From a virus, in the IMG/VR virus record IMGVR_UViG_3300043434_000295, positions 1 through 64,000 of that record: a stretch of 64,000 nt of DNA; one strand, 5' to 3'. The translations under genes were made by a program, and so were the position numbers. Position 1 is the first letter of the stretch. The number at the start of each line of letters is the position of its first letter. Shown here piece after piece: positions 28,117-35,992 of the stretch. Under the pieces are notes generated by a model. It saw only the letters and a list, made by a program, of their open reading frames with translations. It had not been told where the DNA came from and did not search any database.

Positions 28117-29388
28117 ATGACTACACGTCCAGAATTAGTTAAAAAGTGGGCTCCGATTCTCGAGTCTACATCTGCACCATCTTTCAAAGATGACTATCGC
28201 AAACAAGTAACTGCACAACTTCTTGAGAACCAAGAAACTGCAATGAAGCAGAGCGCTCAAGCTCTTAACGAAATCGCTAACGTTGGCGGTGACGGTATTG
28301 CTCTTGGCGGTGCTGGTACCAACGCTAACATGGCTGGTTACGATCCAGTTCTTATCGCTATGGTTCGTCGTGCTGCTCCACAGATGATCGCTTATGACAT
28401 CGCTGGTGTTCAGCCAATGACTCAACCTACTGGTCTTATCTTCGCAATGAAGAGCAAGTATGCTGCACAAAACGGCGCAGAAGCTCTCTTCAATGAAGCA
28501 GATACCGACTTCTCCGGTACAGGCACCCACGCTGGTTCTAATCCAGTTGACGGTTCTTACACAACTGGTACTGGTATGTCTACAGCAACTGCTGAAGACC
28601 TAGGTGCTGGTACTGCATTCGGTCAAATGGCTTTCTCAATCGAGAAGACTACCGTTACTGCTAAGACTCGTGCTCTACGTGCTGAATACACCGTAGAACT
28701 TGCACAAGATCTTAAGGCAGTTCACGGTCTTGATGCTGAAAACGAACTCAGCAACATTCTTTCCAGCGAAATTCTTAACGAAATCAACCGTGAAGTTGTT
28801 CGTACAGTTTACGCTGCTGCTAAGACTGGTGCACAAGCAGGTACTGCAACTGCTGGTACTTTTGACCTCGACGTTGACTCCAACGGTCGTTGGTCTGTTG
28901 AAAAGTTCAAGGGCTTAATGTTCCAAATCGAACGTGAAGCAAACGCTATTGCACAAACAACCCGTCGTGGTCGTGGTAACTTCCTCATCTGTTCTGCAGA
29001 CGTTGCATCCGCACTCGCAATGGCAGGTGTTCTTGACTACGCTCCAGCATTGAGCACTGGTCTTAATGTTGACGAATCTTCTACTACTTTCGCTGGTGTT
29101 CTAAACGGCAAGTACAAGGTTTATGTTGATCCATATAGCGCAAATGCTAACGCATCCAATGCTACCCAATTCTTCGTAGTTGGTTACAAGGGTACTTCTG
29201 CATATGATGCTGGTCTCTTCTACTGCCCATACGTTCCACTAGAGAAAGTACGTGCTGTTGACCCAGCAACATTCCAACCAAAGATTGGTTTCAAGACCCG
29301 TTATGGTATGGTTGCAAACCCATTCACTAGCCTTTCCGCTGGTCAGAACATCTACTATCGTAAGGTAGCAGTTACTAACCTCATGTAA
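28117..29388 (+). CDS. gp23: Major capsid protein gp23
   Basis: A 423-residue HK97-fold capsid subunit, shorter than T4 gp23 (521), as in several non-enteric relatives. The start TTRPELVKKWAPILE is characteristic. A predicted gp21 cut lies after L-N-E at residue 52, giving a mature chain starting I-A-N-V-G-G-D-G; T4 is cut at residue 65. The C-terminal motif GFKTRYGMVANPF is also typical. Codon use looks optimised compared with neighbours (more C-ending codons), as expected for the most abundant protein. It closes the head operon and is followed by a strong terminator. Confidence 0.95.
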   Translation: MTTRPELVKKWAPILESTSAPSFKDDYRKQVTAQLLENQETAMKQSAQALNEIANVGGDGIALGGAGTNANMAGYDPVLIAMVRRAAPQMIAYDIAGVQPMTQPTGLIFAMKSKYAAQNGAEALFNEADTDFSGTGTHAGSNPVDGSYTTGTGMSTATAEDLGAGTAFGQMAFSIEKTTVTAKTRALRAEYTVELAQDLKAVHGLDAENELSNILSSEILNEINREVVRTVYAAAKTGAQAGTATAGTFDLDVDSNGRWSVEKFKGLMFQIEREANAIAQTTRRGRGNFLICSADVASALAMAGVLDYAPALSTGLNVDESSTTFAGVLNGKYKVYVDPYSANANASNATQFFVVGYKGTSAYDAGLFYCPYVPLEKVRAVDPATFQPKIGFKTRYGMVANPFTSLSAGQNIYYRKVAVTNLM

Positions 29389-29420
29389 TTGAGGAAAAGC
29401 CTACGTAGATAGGTATTTTA

Positions 29421-29449
29421 AAGAGGGACTTCGGTCCCTCTTTTTTTCT
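29421..29449 (+). terminator. Strong Rho-independent terminator after gene 23
   Basis: AAGAGGGAC (29421-29429), TTCG loop, GTCCCTCTT (29434-29442), continuing into a T-rich run. It is a perfect 9-bp stem with a stable UUCG tetraloop. Confidence 0.92.
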
Positions 29450-29450
29450 T

Positions 29451-29458
29451 TATAAATA
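29451..29458 (+). promoter_or_regulatory. Late promoter TATAAATA giving a leaderless transcript
   Basis: An exact late octamer immediately after the gene 23 terminator. In T4 the +1 lies six bases after the octamer; here that is 29464, the A of the ATG. No ribosome-binding site precedes that ATG. Confidence 0.75.
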
Positions 29459-29463
29459 CTAAT

Positions 29464-30000
29464 ATGACTACACGAACTCTTACATGTCCTTTGCCAGAAA
29501 ACATTAATCCATTATCTCCAAATGGATACATGTTTACGCTTCAGCGTTTGCCAGAATTAAGTTACTTCTGCCAAGAAGTATCTTTGCCAGCAATTACGTT
29601 ACCCGAAGCAACGCAATTAAACCCATTCTCTAAGATTCCATTATCGGGCGATCAGATAGACTTTGATACTTTACGTGTTCAGTTTTTGATTGACGATAAG
29701 ATGAAAAACTATCGTGCAATTCATGATTGGATTGTTGGTTTAGGATTCCCAGAAAACAATAGTCAATATACACAAACTATTGAAGTTTCCAATATGCCTG
29801 GTCTTTCAGAAGTTGCAAAATCTACTTCAGACGCAACTTTAATCATTCTTGGTAATAACAATATGCCAATCCAAGCAATTCAATTTGCTGATTGCGTACC
29901 AGAAAGTTTAGAATCAATTACGTTTGTTTCTAACAATCAAGACGTCCAATATCTAATTGGATCTGCTTCTTTCAGATATACATACTACAAATTTATATAA
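29464..30000 (+). CDS. Tail-tube-fold virion protein (gp19/gp54-like paralogue)
   Basis: A 178-residue protein. Its layout parallels gp19: a Y-F-C-Q-E-V-S-L-P-A segment (compare F-L-C-N-A-A-Q-L-P in gp19), S-G-D-Q-I-D-F-D-T-L-R-V-Q-F-L-I-D, then N-Y-R-A-I-H-D-W-I-V-G-L. That order is shared with tube and tube-initiator proteins of contractile tails. It could be a tube initiator (as T4 gp54), a tube terminator (as gp3, similar in length) or a second tube protein. The exact name cannot be fixed by eye. It is transcribed from its own late promoter and apparently translated without a leader; the next Met is at residue 22. Confidence 0.6.
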   Translation: MTTRTLTCPLPENINPLSPNGYMFTLQRLPELSYFCQEVSLPAITLPEATQLNPFSKIPLSGDQIDFDTLRVQFLIDDKMKNYRAIHDWIVGLGFPENNSQYTQTIEVSNMPGLSEVAKSTSDATLIILGNNNMPIQAIQFADCVPESLESITFVSNNQDVQYLIGSASFRYTYYKFI

Positions 30001-30001
30001 T

Positions 30002-30036
30002 TGTACAATCTAATTGATACATGTTATAATGTATCA
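30002..30036 (+). promoter_or_regulatory. Sigma70-type promoter with -10 inside a palindrome, before uvsY
   Basis: TGTACA (30002-30007), 17 bp, TATAAT (30025-30030). The -10 sits in the loop and 3' arm of a perfect 8-bp inverted repeat, TGATACAT (30015-30022) and ATGTATCA (30029-30036), which could be an operator or a 5'-end hairpin. No T-run follows. Confidence 0.75.
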
Positions 30037-30050
30037 TAAGGAGATTTATT

Positions 30051-30488
30051 ATGACACTAGATGAATTACATGACTTGTGGGATGTTGATTGCGCGATTGA
30101 CGATGATCGTTTAGATCGTGAATCTGTAAAAACACCAAACTTACATGCAAAATATTTGCGCTATCTTATTCAGCATAAGATGAAACTTGCTGCGCTTCAA
30201 ACAGAATATAACCTTATGCGCCAGCGTAAGTTTAGATACTATCGCGGTGAAATGGGAAAGAATGAGTTAGATGAACTCAAGTGGTCTCAATGGCAGGGTG
30301 TTAAACCTCTTAAAAATGAGATGGAAGAATTCCTTGATGGTGATCAAGACTTGAACAAGATCACTATTAAATGTGAATATATAAAGAATATGATCGAAGC
30401 ATTAGAGTCTATACTCAATCAGATTAAATCTCGTGATTGGCAGATTCGTAATGCTATACAATGGAAACAATTCGTGGCAGGTTCATAA
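30051..30488 (+). CDS. uvsY: Recombination mediator UvsY
   Basis: A 145-residue protein like T4 UvsY (137). It loads UvsX recombinase on gp32-covered single-stranded DNA. The N-terminal DELHDLWDVDCAIDDDRLDRESVKTPNLHAKYLRYL and the C-terminal helix with S-R-D-W-Q-I-R-N-A-I-Q-W-K-Q-F are clear family features. The ribosome site is AAGGAG. The stop shares a base with the uvsW start (TAATG). Its promoter is of the early/middle class, consistent with recombination genes acting before and during late replication. Confidence 0.9.
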   Translation: MTLDELHDLWDVDCAIDDDRLDRESVKTPNLHAKYLRYLIQHKMKLAALQTEYNLMRQRKFRYYRGEMGKNELDELKWSQWQGVKPLKNEMEEFLDGDQDLNKITIKCEYIKNMIEALESILNQIKSRDWQIRNAIQWKQFVAGS

Positions 30489-31969
30489 TGATTAATGTTG
30501 AGAAGATAAACGACGTACATATTAGAATTTTTACAGACCCAGGTGTAGCGCAGGAAATTTCAGAATTTTTCACATTTGAAATGCCTGGGGCAAGATTTAC
30601 TCCACAGTACAGAGCAAAGTTGTGGGATGGTAAAATTCGTATGTTTGACTTACATCGTAAGACTCTATACGTTGGTCTTCTCAAATATCTTCTTGACTTT
30701 GCAGAACGTAATGGTTACGAAGTAAAGTATCTTAACGATATCGATACTCACGAAGATATCGATCTATCTCAATTAAAAGAATTCTTAAATTGGCTTAATC
30801 TTCAAGGTCGTGGAAAACCTATTGAAATCTACGACTATCAGATTGAAGCTATTCATCATGCGTTAGAAAATAAACGCTGTCTTCTATTATCCCCAACGTC
30901 TTCAGGTAAGTCGCTAATCATTTATTCTACGATTAGATGGCATCTCGAACATTCGCGCAAGTGTATTATTGTTGTACCTACAACTTCTTTAGTTGAACAA
31001 TTATACTCAGACTTTGAAGATTATTCTTCTGCAAACAATTGGAAAGTTGCTAGACATTGCCAAAAATTGTATTCTGGATTTTCAAAGGACTTCCAAGCTG
31101 ATGTATTGATTACTACATGGCAATCGATTGTTAAACAACCTGCTACATGGTTTAAACAGTTTGATGTCATCGTTGGTGATGAAGCTCATACTTTTAAAGC
31201 TAAGTCTTTAACTTCTATCATGGAAAAACTATCTTCTTGTTCTTATAGAATGGGTACTACGGGAACGATAGATAATAAGAAGGTACATAAACTTGTGTTA
31301 GAAGGAGTCTTTGGTGCAGTACATAAGGTTATATCCACTAAACAATTAATGGATACTGGCCGTGTAGCTAAGTTAAAAATCACTGGTTTACTTCTAAAGT
31401 ACGATGATGTCACACGACAAATTGTCAATAAATCTTCTTATCAAGAAGAAATGGATTTCATTGTTAAACATGAACAAAGAAATAAGTTTATAAGAAATCT
31501 CACACTTGCGTGTGAGGGGAATACATTAGTTCTATTTCAATACGTTGAAAAACATGGCAAAGTTCTTTACGATATGATTAAAGAAAAAGCAGGAGATAAA
31601 CGTAAAGTGTTTTTCATCTATGGTGGAACTGACACTGAAGCAAGAGAAGCTGCTAGAAAATTGATGGAAAAGGAAGATGATGCAATCTGTATTGCCTCCT
31701 TCGGAGTTTTCTCTACAGGAATTAATATTCCATCAATTGAAAATGTAGTATTTGCTTCACCTTCTAAATCTAAGATTCGTAATCTACAATCTATTGGTAG
31801 AGGATTACGACTTAAGGAAGGAAAGTCTCATTGTAATTTGTTTGATATTGCTGATGACTTCCAGAGAAAGTCTTGGAAGAATCATACTCTTGGTCACTTT
31901 GCAGAAAGACTCAAGATATATTCTGAAGAGCAATTTGACTATAAGATAGTAGAAGTACCAATACAATAA
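30488..31969 (+). CDS. uvsW: ATP-dependent helicase UvsW
   Basis: A 493-residue SF2 helicase. It remodels forks and R-loops and drives the switch from origin- to recombination-dependent replication. The N-terminal DNA-binding domain (M-P-G-A-R-F-T-P-Q-Y-R-A-K-L-W-D-G-K) is followed by the Y-D-Y-Q Q-motif, Walker A SPTSSGKS (residues about 135-142), DEAH (about 231-234), GTTGT, and helicase motif VI Q-S-I-G-R-G-L-R. I use ATG 30488, coupled to uvsY, not the in-frame TTG at 30461, which would lie inside uvsY without a ribosome site. Confidence 0.92.
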   Translation: MINVEKINDVHIRIFTDPGVAQEISEFFTFEMPGARFTPQYRAKLWDGKIRMFDLHRKTLYVGLLKYLLDFAERNGYEVKYLNDIDTHEDIDLSQLKEFLNWLNLQGRGKPIEIYDYQIEAIHHALENKRCLLLSPTSSGKSLIIYSTIRWHLEHSRKCIIVVPTTSLVEQLYSDFEDYSSANNWKVARHCQKLYSGFSKDFQADVLITTWQSIVKQPATWFKQFDVIVGDEAHTFKAKSLTSIMEKLSSCSYRMGTTGTIDNKKVHKLVLEGVFGAVHKVISTKQLMDTGRVAKLKITGLLLKYDDVTRQIVNKSSYQEEMDFIVKHEQRNKFIRNLTLACEGNTLVLFQYVEKHGKVLYDMIKEKAGDKRKVFFIYGGTDTEAREAARKLMEKEDDAICIASFGVFSTGINIPSIENVVFASPSKSKIRNLQSIGRGLRLKEGKSHCNLFDIADDFQRKSWKNHTLGHFAERLKIYSEEQFDYKIVEVPIQ

Positions 31970-32044
31970 TAGTTTGTACCCAGAGATACATTATAAAACC
32001 AAATGTACACTATGTAAAATCTAAAGTGCGATATAACAAAAAAT

Positions 32045-32073
32045 TTTACAAGAGGCAAATTTTAGTATATAAT
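32045..32073 (+). promoter_or_regulatory. Sigma70-type promoter for gene 55
   Basis: TTTACA (32045-32050), 17 bp, TATAAT (32068-32073), 26 bp before ATG 32099. The 129-bp gap from 31970 also has another TGTACA (32004) without a well-spaced -10. Nothing else is seen there. Confidence 0.75.
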
Positions 32074-32098
32074 TGATCATTATAACACCGGAGTTCTA

Positions 32099-32647
32099 AT
32101 GGCAACACACTATGTAAATAATGCCGAAATGCTTGAGTCTATCAAGAAATATAAGGCAGATCTAAAAGAAGCACGTGCCAATGGACAAGATGACCCGCGA
32201 ATTCCAGAATACCTTGGTGAGTGTATTTTGAAGATTGCGACTAGATTGTCCCATAAGCATAACTTTATCAATTATTCATATCGTGATGATATGATTCTAG
32301 ATGGTATTGAAAACTGCATACAGTGTATGAACAGTTTTGATCCAGAAAAATCATCAAATCCATTTTCGTATTTTACCCAAGTTATCTACTTTGCTTTCCT
32401 TCGAAGAATTGCAAAGGAAAAGAAACAATCTTATATTAAGGGTAAACTTATTCAAGATCTTGCATTTGAAACTTTTGAATTACAAGATCACGACGATGAT
32501 GGCGACTTTAAAAATGCCTATGCATCTTTCATGCAAGCTAATTCAACATTTGATGATTCTTTTATAAAAGCTAAAGAAAAGAAAAAGAAACCAAAATCTG
32601 AAACTTCATTAGAAAATTTCTTGCAAGAGGAACCTAAAGATGAATGA
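32099..32647 (+). CDS. gp55: Late-transcription sigma factor gp55
   Basis: A 182-residue minimal sigma factor (T4 gp55 has 185) that directs host RNA polymerase to TATAAATA late promoters, coupled to the gp45 clamp. Recognisable parts are A-T-R-L-S-H-K-H-N-F and D-D-M-I-L-D-G-I-E-N-C-I in the sigma region-2-like core, and N-P-F-S-Y-F-T-Q-V-I-Y-F-A-F-L-R-R-I. The C-terminus is charged. The many TATAAATA boxes in this window fit its presence. No clear gp33 co-activator is seen nearby. Confidence 0.9.
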   Translation: MATHYVNNAEMLESIKKYKADLKEARANGQDDPRIPEYLGECILKIATRLSHKHNFINYSYRDDMILDGIENCIQCMNSFDPEKSSNPFSYFTQVIYFAFLRRIAKEKKQSYIKGKLIQDLAFETFELQDHDDDGDFKNAYASFMQANSTFDDSFIKAKEKKKKPKSETSLENFLQEEPKDE

Positions 32648-32789
32648 TAGAACTTGGCTTGATAAAGTTGCTTTAGCTGCATCTGTGTATTGTGAAAGAC
32701 CTGATGTAAACGAAGATGAAATTGATAAGTTCATCGAATTCTTGTTTAAAGCTTATGGATATGAATGTTTATTGAAAGCACCTAAATGA
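32640..32789 (+). CDS. Small protein, unknown
   Basis: A 49-residue reading frame, ATG overlapping the end of gene 55 by 8 bp and its own stop overlapping the next start (ATGA). It encodes an amphipathic helical protein starting M-N-D-R-T-W-L-D-K-V with an acidic middle (D-V-N-E-D-E-I-D-K-F) and ending Y-E-C-L-L-K-A-P-K. The tight overlap on both sides argues that it is a real translated gene in the 55-47-46 operon. No family is recognised. Confidence 0.6.
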   Translation: MNDRTWLDKVALAASVYCERPDVNEDEIDKFIEFLFKAYGYECLLKAPK

Positions 32790-33181
32790 AAATTGGTTTT
32801 ACTTGTTCATGTTTTGATTTGTTTCATGCTGGTCATGTTTTGATGTTAGAGGAAGCAAAAACAGTATGTGATTATCTTATTGTTGGTCTACAATCAGATC
32901 CAACTATTGATAGGCCAGAGAAGAATAAACCTATTCAATCGTTATATGAAAGATTTGTTCAATTAAAAGGTTGTAAGTTTGTAGATGAAATCGTTGTATA
33001 TGATACAGAAAGCGATTTGCAAAATGTTTTAAGATCTCTACCAATTGATGTTCGTATTCTAGGAGAAGAATACAGAAACAAATATCCAACTGGTTGGGAA
33101 TTACCTATTGAAATGTATTACAACAAACGTAATCATTCTTTTAGTTCTACTGAACTTAGAAAGAGAATAAAAGAACAATGA
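32786..33181 (+). CDS. Cytidylyltransferase-like protein (TagD/glycerol-3-phosphate type)
   Basis: A 131-residue member of the nucleotidyltransferase superfamily. The H-x-G-H motif is H-A-G-H at residues 14-17 after the G-F-T-C-S-C-F-D-L-F strand. The second signature, S-S-T-E-L-R-K-R-I, is near the C-terminus. The length matches single-domain glycerol-3-phosphate cytidylyltransferases (about 130 residues), which make CDP-linked precursors. Substrate in the phage is unknown; a CDP-alcohol or sugar nucleotide is possible. Both ends overlap neighbours by 4 bp, within the 55-47-46 operon. Confidence 0.8.
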   Translation: MKIGFTCSCFDLFHAGHVLMLEEAKTVCDYLIVGLQSDPTIDRPEKNKPIQSLYERFVQLKGCKFVDEIVVYDTESDLQNVLRSLPIDVRILGEEYRNKYPTGWELPIEMYYNKRNHSFSSTELRKRIKEQ

Positions 33182-34233
33182 AAGTTGCAATTATAACTGA
33201 TCAACACTTTGGTGCTCGTGGCGATAGTGTTCAGTGCCTAGATTATTATGAAAATTTCTATAGTACCATATTCTTTCCTAAATTGCAAGAACAGGGAATT
33301 AAGCACATCTTAATATTAGGCGATACATTCGATAGACGCAAGTTTGTGAATTTTAACACACTTGCTCGTGCTAAAAGAATGTTCTTTGATGTTGCATACG
33401 ACAATGATATCATGATTACTATGATTGCGGGTAATCATGATACGTATTACAAAAATACAAACGAAATCAATAGTCCAGAATTAACGCTTGCCGAATACGT
33501 TAATATCAATGTTGTAACTAAGCCGGAAACTATTGACGTATATGGAGTACCAATTTGTTTTCTACCTTGGATCTGTGCAGACAATTACACAGAATCCATG
33601 AACGAAATAAAGAATACAAAATCAGACATTTGCATGGGGCATTTGGAAATTGCAGGATTTGCAATGTATAGAGGGGCAGAATCGCATGATGGATTATCTA
33701 AAGACTCGTTTAACAAGTTTGACATGGTTTTTTCAGGACACTATCATCATAAGTCTGACGATGGTCACGTGTTTTATCTTGGCAACCCGTACGAACTAAC
33801 GTGGCAAGATTATAATGATCCAAGAGGATTTCATATCTTTGATCTTCAGACACGTAAGTTAGAATTTGTACAAAACACTTTCTCTCTATTTGAACGATTT
33901 GAATACGATGACACAGAGTTTGATCCCGATAATGTTGATCATAGTATCTTTTCAAACAAATATGTAAAAATCATTGTCATTAATAAAACAGATTTTTATA
34001 GATTTGACAAATTTATCAATAGACTGTATCAATCAAATCCTCTTGAAGTTAAAATAGTAGAAGACTTCTCAGAATTTACTGAAGGTGAAGTAGACGAAAC
34101 TATTAATTTAGAAGACACTTCTAGTGTGTTGTCTAATTATATTGACTCGCTTGAAACAGAAGTTGATAAGGAAAAGGTTAAGAGCTTCATGAAATCTTTA
34201 TACACTGAAGCTCTCAATAGGGATATTGCATGA
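33178..34233 (+). CDS. gp47: Recombination nuclease subunit gp47 (SbcD/Mre11 family)
   Basis: A 351-residue calcineurin-like phosphoesterase, close to T4 gp47 (339). Metal-binding motifs are in order: D-Q-H-F-G (residues about 8-12), G-D-T-F-D-R-R (about 49-55), G-N-H-D (about 84-87), G-H-L-E and G-H-Y-H-H. With gp46 it forms the complex that resects DNA ends for recombination-dependent replication and host DNA degradation. It overlaps gene 46 by 4 bp, indicating coupled synthesis of the two subunits. Confidence 0.93.
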   Translation: MKVAIITDQHFGARGDSVQCLDYYENFYSTIFFPKLQEQGIKHILILGDTFDRRKFVNFNTLARAKRMFFDVAYDNDIMITMIAGNHDTYYKNTNEINSPELTLAEYVNINVVTKPETIDVYGVPICFLPWICADNYTESMNEIKNTKSDICMGHLEIAGFAMYRGAESHDGLSKDSFNKFDMVFSGHYHHKSDDGHVFYLGNPYELTWQDYNDPRGFHIFDLQTRKLEFVQNTFSLFERFEYDDTEFDPDNVDHSIFSNKYVKIIVINKTDFYRFDKFINRLYQSNPLEVKIVEDFSEFTEGEVDETINLEDTSSVLSNYIDSLETEVDKEKVKSFMKSLYTEALNRDIA

Positions 34234-35942
34234 TCATATTTAAAACTCTGAGTTGGCGTAATTTTTTATCTACGGGCAACTCTGAAAATAAAATCCTACT
34301 CAATAAATCGCAAAGTACTCTCGTCGTTGGTCGCAATGGTGAGGGTAAGTCTACCATGCTCGACGCATTGACATTTGCTTTATTTGGTAAACCATTTCGA
34401 AATATCAATAAGCCACAGTTGATCAATTCAATAAATGGTAAGAACTGCGTCGTAGAAATTGAATTCGATATTGGCACAAATGAATACAAAGTTATTCGTG
34501 GTCTAAAACCAAACGTGTTTGAAATTTGGCTAAATGGTACGAAGGTCAATCAAGACGCTGCTGCTAAAGATTACCAGAATATGCTTGAACAACAAATTCT
34601 TAGATTGAACTATAAGACTTTTACACAAGTTATTATTCTTGGGTCTGCATCATTTGTTCCATTCATGCAATTACCTGCGCATCAACGACGTGAAGTGATT
34701 GAAGATATTCTTGATATAGGAATCTTTTCAACAATGAATCAGATTCTTAAGGAGCGTATTAATGAAAACAAAGATGAGCTCAACGCAATTGAGAATAAGA
34801 TTGAAATCGCGAAAAACAATGTTGAGGTTCAGAAAAAACTCATTGGGACATTGGTTAGTTCTAAGAAAGAACAAGTGGACCAGATTCGTAAGCAAATTGC
34901 GCATAATGAAGCAGAGATTGAGGCAAACAACAAACGTTGGGAAGAGTTAAACGATCAGATGACTGAAATGATGATCGCTGCTGATAATGCTAAAGAACTA
35001 GAAGAATCTATTACTAAAGCAACTAAAGCGTATGACAAACTTCTTCATAAGAAAGAATCACAAGACGAAGCATTAAATTTCTTTACTGAAAATGAAACAT
35101 GCCCATCATGTTCGCAGGGAATTCCACACGAACATAAGACGAGTATCATCGAGAAAATCACAATAGATCAACGTGCTGTGATTGAAGACATTGCTATTAT
35201 TGAAGAAGCACATGCTAAATTGCTTACTCGTCAAACAGAACTCAATAGAGTTAATAAAGAATTATTAGCTTTAAACGTTCAAAGCAATGCGTGTATAAGT
35301 TCTAATAAGATATTAAGTAAGCAAAACGAAAAACTTGAAGCTGATATCGCTGCAATGAAACAAGATACTGCTAATGTAGATGAAGAAAGACGCAAACTCA
35401 AAGACATTGCAGATGAAGCATTAGTTCTTATTGATAAGAAAAATCAATTATTTAGTGAAAAACAAATCCACGAAATATCCTCAATTTTACTAAAAGATAC
35501 AGGAATTAAAACTGCTATCATTAGAGAATACTTACCAGTCATGAATAAGTTCATCAATGGATACTTGTCTGCTATGGATTTTTATGTTCACTTTGAGTTA
35601 GACGAATCTTTCAATGAAGTGATTAAATCCAGATTCCGTGACGAGTTTACTTACGCAAGTTTTTCTGAAGGTGAAAAGATGCGCATTGACTTGGCTATAC
35701 TTTTCACTTGGCGTCAAATCGCTAAAATGAAAAACTCTGTGAATACAAACCTTTTAATTCTTGACGAAATCTTTGATTCTTCTCTCGATAATTCTGGTAC
35801 AGACTATTTCTTATCAGTGATGAATGCTCTTGGAGATAAGTCAAATGTGTTTGTCATCTCACACAAAGGTGACCAACTTTTCGATAAGTTCCATTCTGTT
35901 ATTAAGTTCGAGAAGAAGAATGACTTCTCTTCAATAGTCTAA
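34230..35942 (+). CDS. gp46: Recombination nuclease ATPase subunit gp46 (SbcC/Rad50 family)
   Basis: A 570-residue SMC-like ATPase (T4 gp46 has 560). Walker A is GRNGEGKS (residues about 34-41). Two coiled-coil arms flank a zinc-hook C-P-S-C (about 291-294). The ABC signature F-S-E-G-E-K and Walker B L-L-I-L-D-E are in the C-terminal lobe. It partners gp47. The stop is followed 50 bp later by the next gene, with a separate promoter in between, so this ends the 55-47-46 unit unless there is read-through. Confidence 0.93.
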   Translation: MIIFKTLSWRNFLSTGNSENKILLNKSQSTLVVGRNGEGKSTMLDALTFALFGKPFRNINKPQLINSINGKNCVVEIEFDIGTNEYKVIRGLKPNVFEIWLNGTKVNQDAAAKDYQNMLEQQILRLNYKTFTQVIILGSASFVPFMQLPAHQRREVIEDILDIGIFSTMNQILKERINENKDELNAIENKIEIAKNNVEVQKKLIGTLVSSKKEQVDQIRKQIAHNEAEIEANNKRWEELNDQMTEMMIAADNAKELEESITKATKAYDKLLHKKESQDEALNFFTENETCPSCSQGIPHEHKTSIIEKITIDQRAVIEDIAIIEEAHAKLLTRQTELNRVNKELLALNVQSNACISSNKILSKQNEKLEADIAAMKQDTANVDEERRKLKDIADEALVLIDKKNQLFSEKQIHEISSILLKDTGIKTAIIREYLPVMNKFINGYLSAMDFYVHFELDESFNEVIKSRFRDEFTYASFSEGEKMRIDLAILFTWRQIAKMKNSVNTNLLILDEIFDSSLDNSGTDYFLSVMNALGDKSNVFVISHKGDQLFDKFHSVIKFEKKNDFSSIV

Positions 35943-35957
35943 AACTAAAGTTTACAG

Positions 35958-35986
35958 TTTACAATAATTCGTCTTTGTGATAGAAT
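35958..35986 (+). promoter_or_regulatory. Sigma70-type promoter with extended -10
   Basis: TTTACA (35958-35963), 17 bp, TAGAAT (35981-35986) preceded by TGA, an extended -10. ATG follows at 35993, so the transcript would start at or just after the start codon region, and no good Shine-Dalgarno is seen. Promoters of the same design precede 38079 and 39252. Confidence 0.7.
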
Positions 35987-35992
35987 TTCTAT

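Noticed and set aside
32004-32037. Promoter TGTACA ... TATAAC upstream of gene 55
   Set aside because: Spacing is 22 bp, too long compared with the strict 17 bp of the others; the TTTACA/TATAAT pair at 32045 is better.
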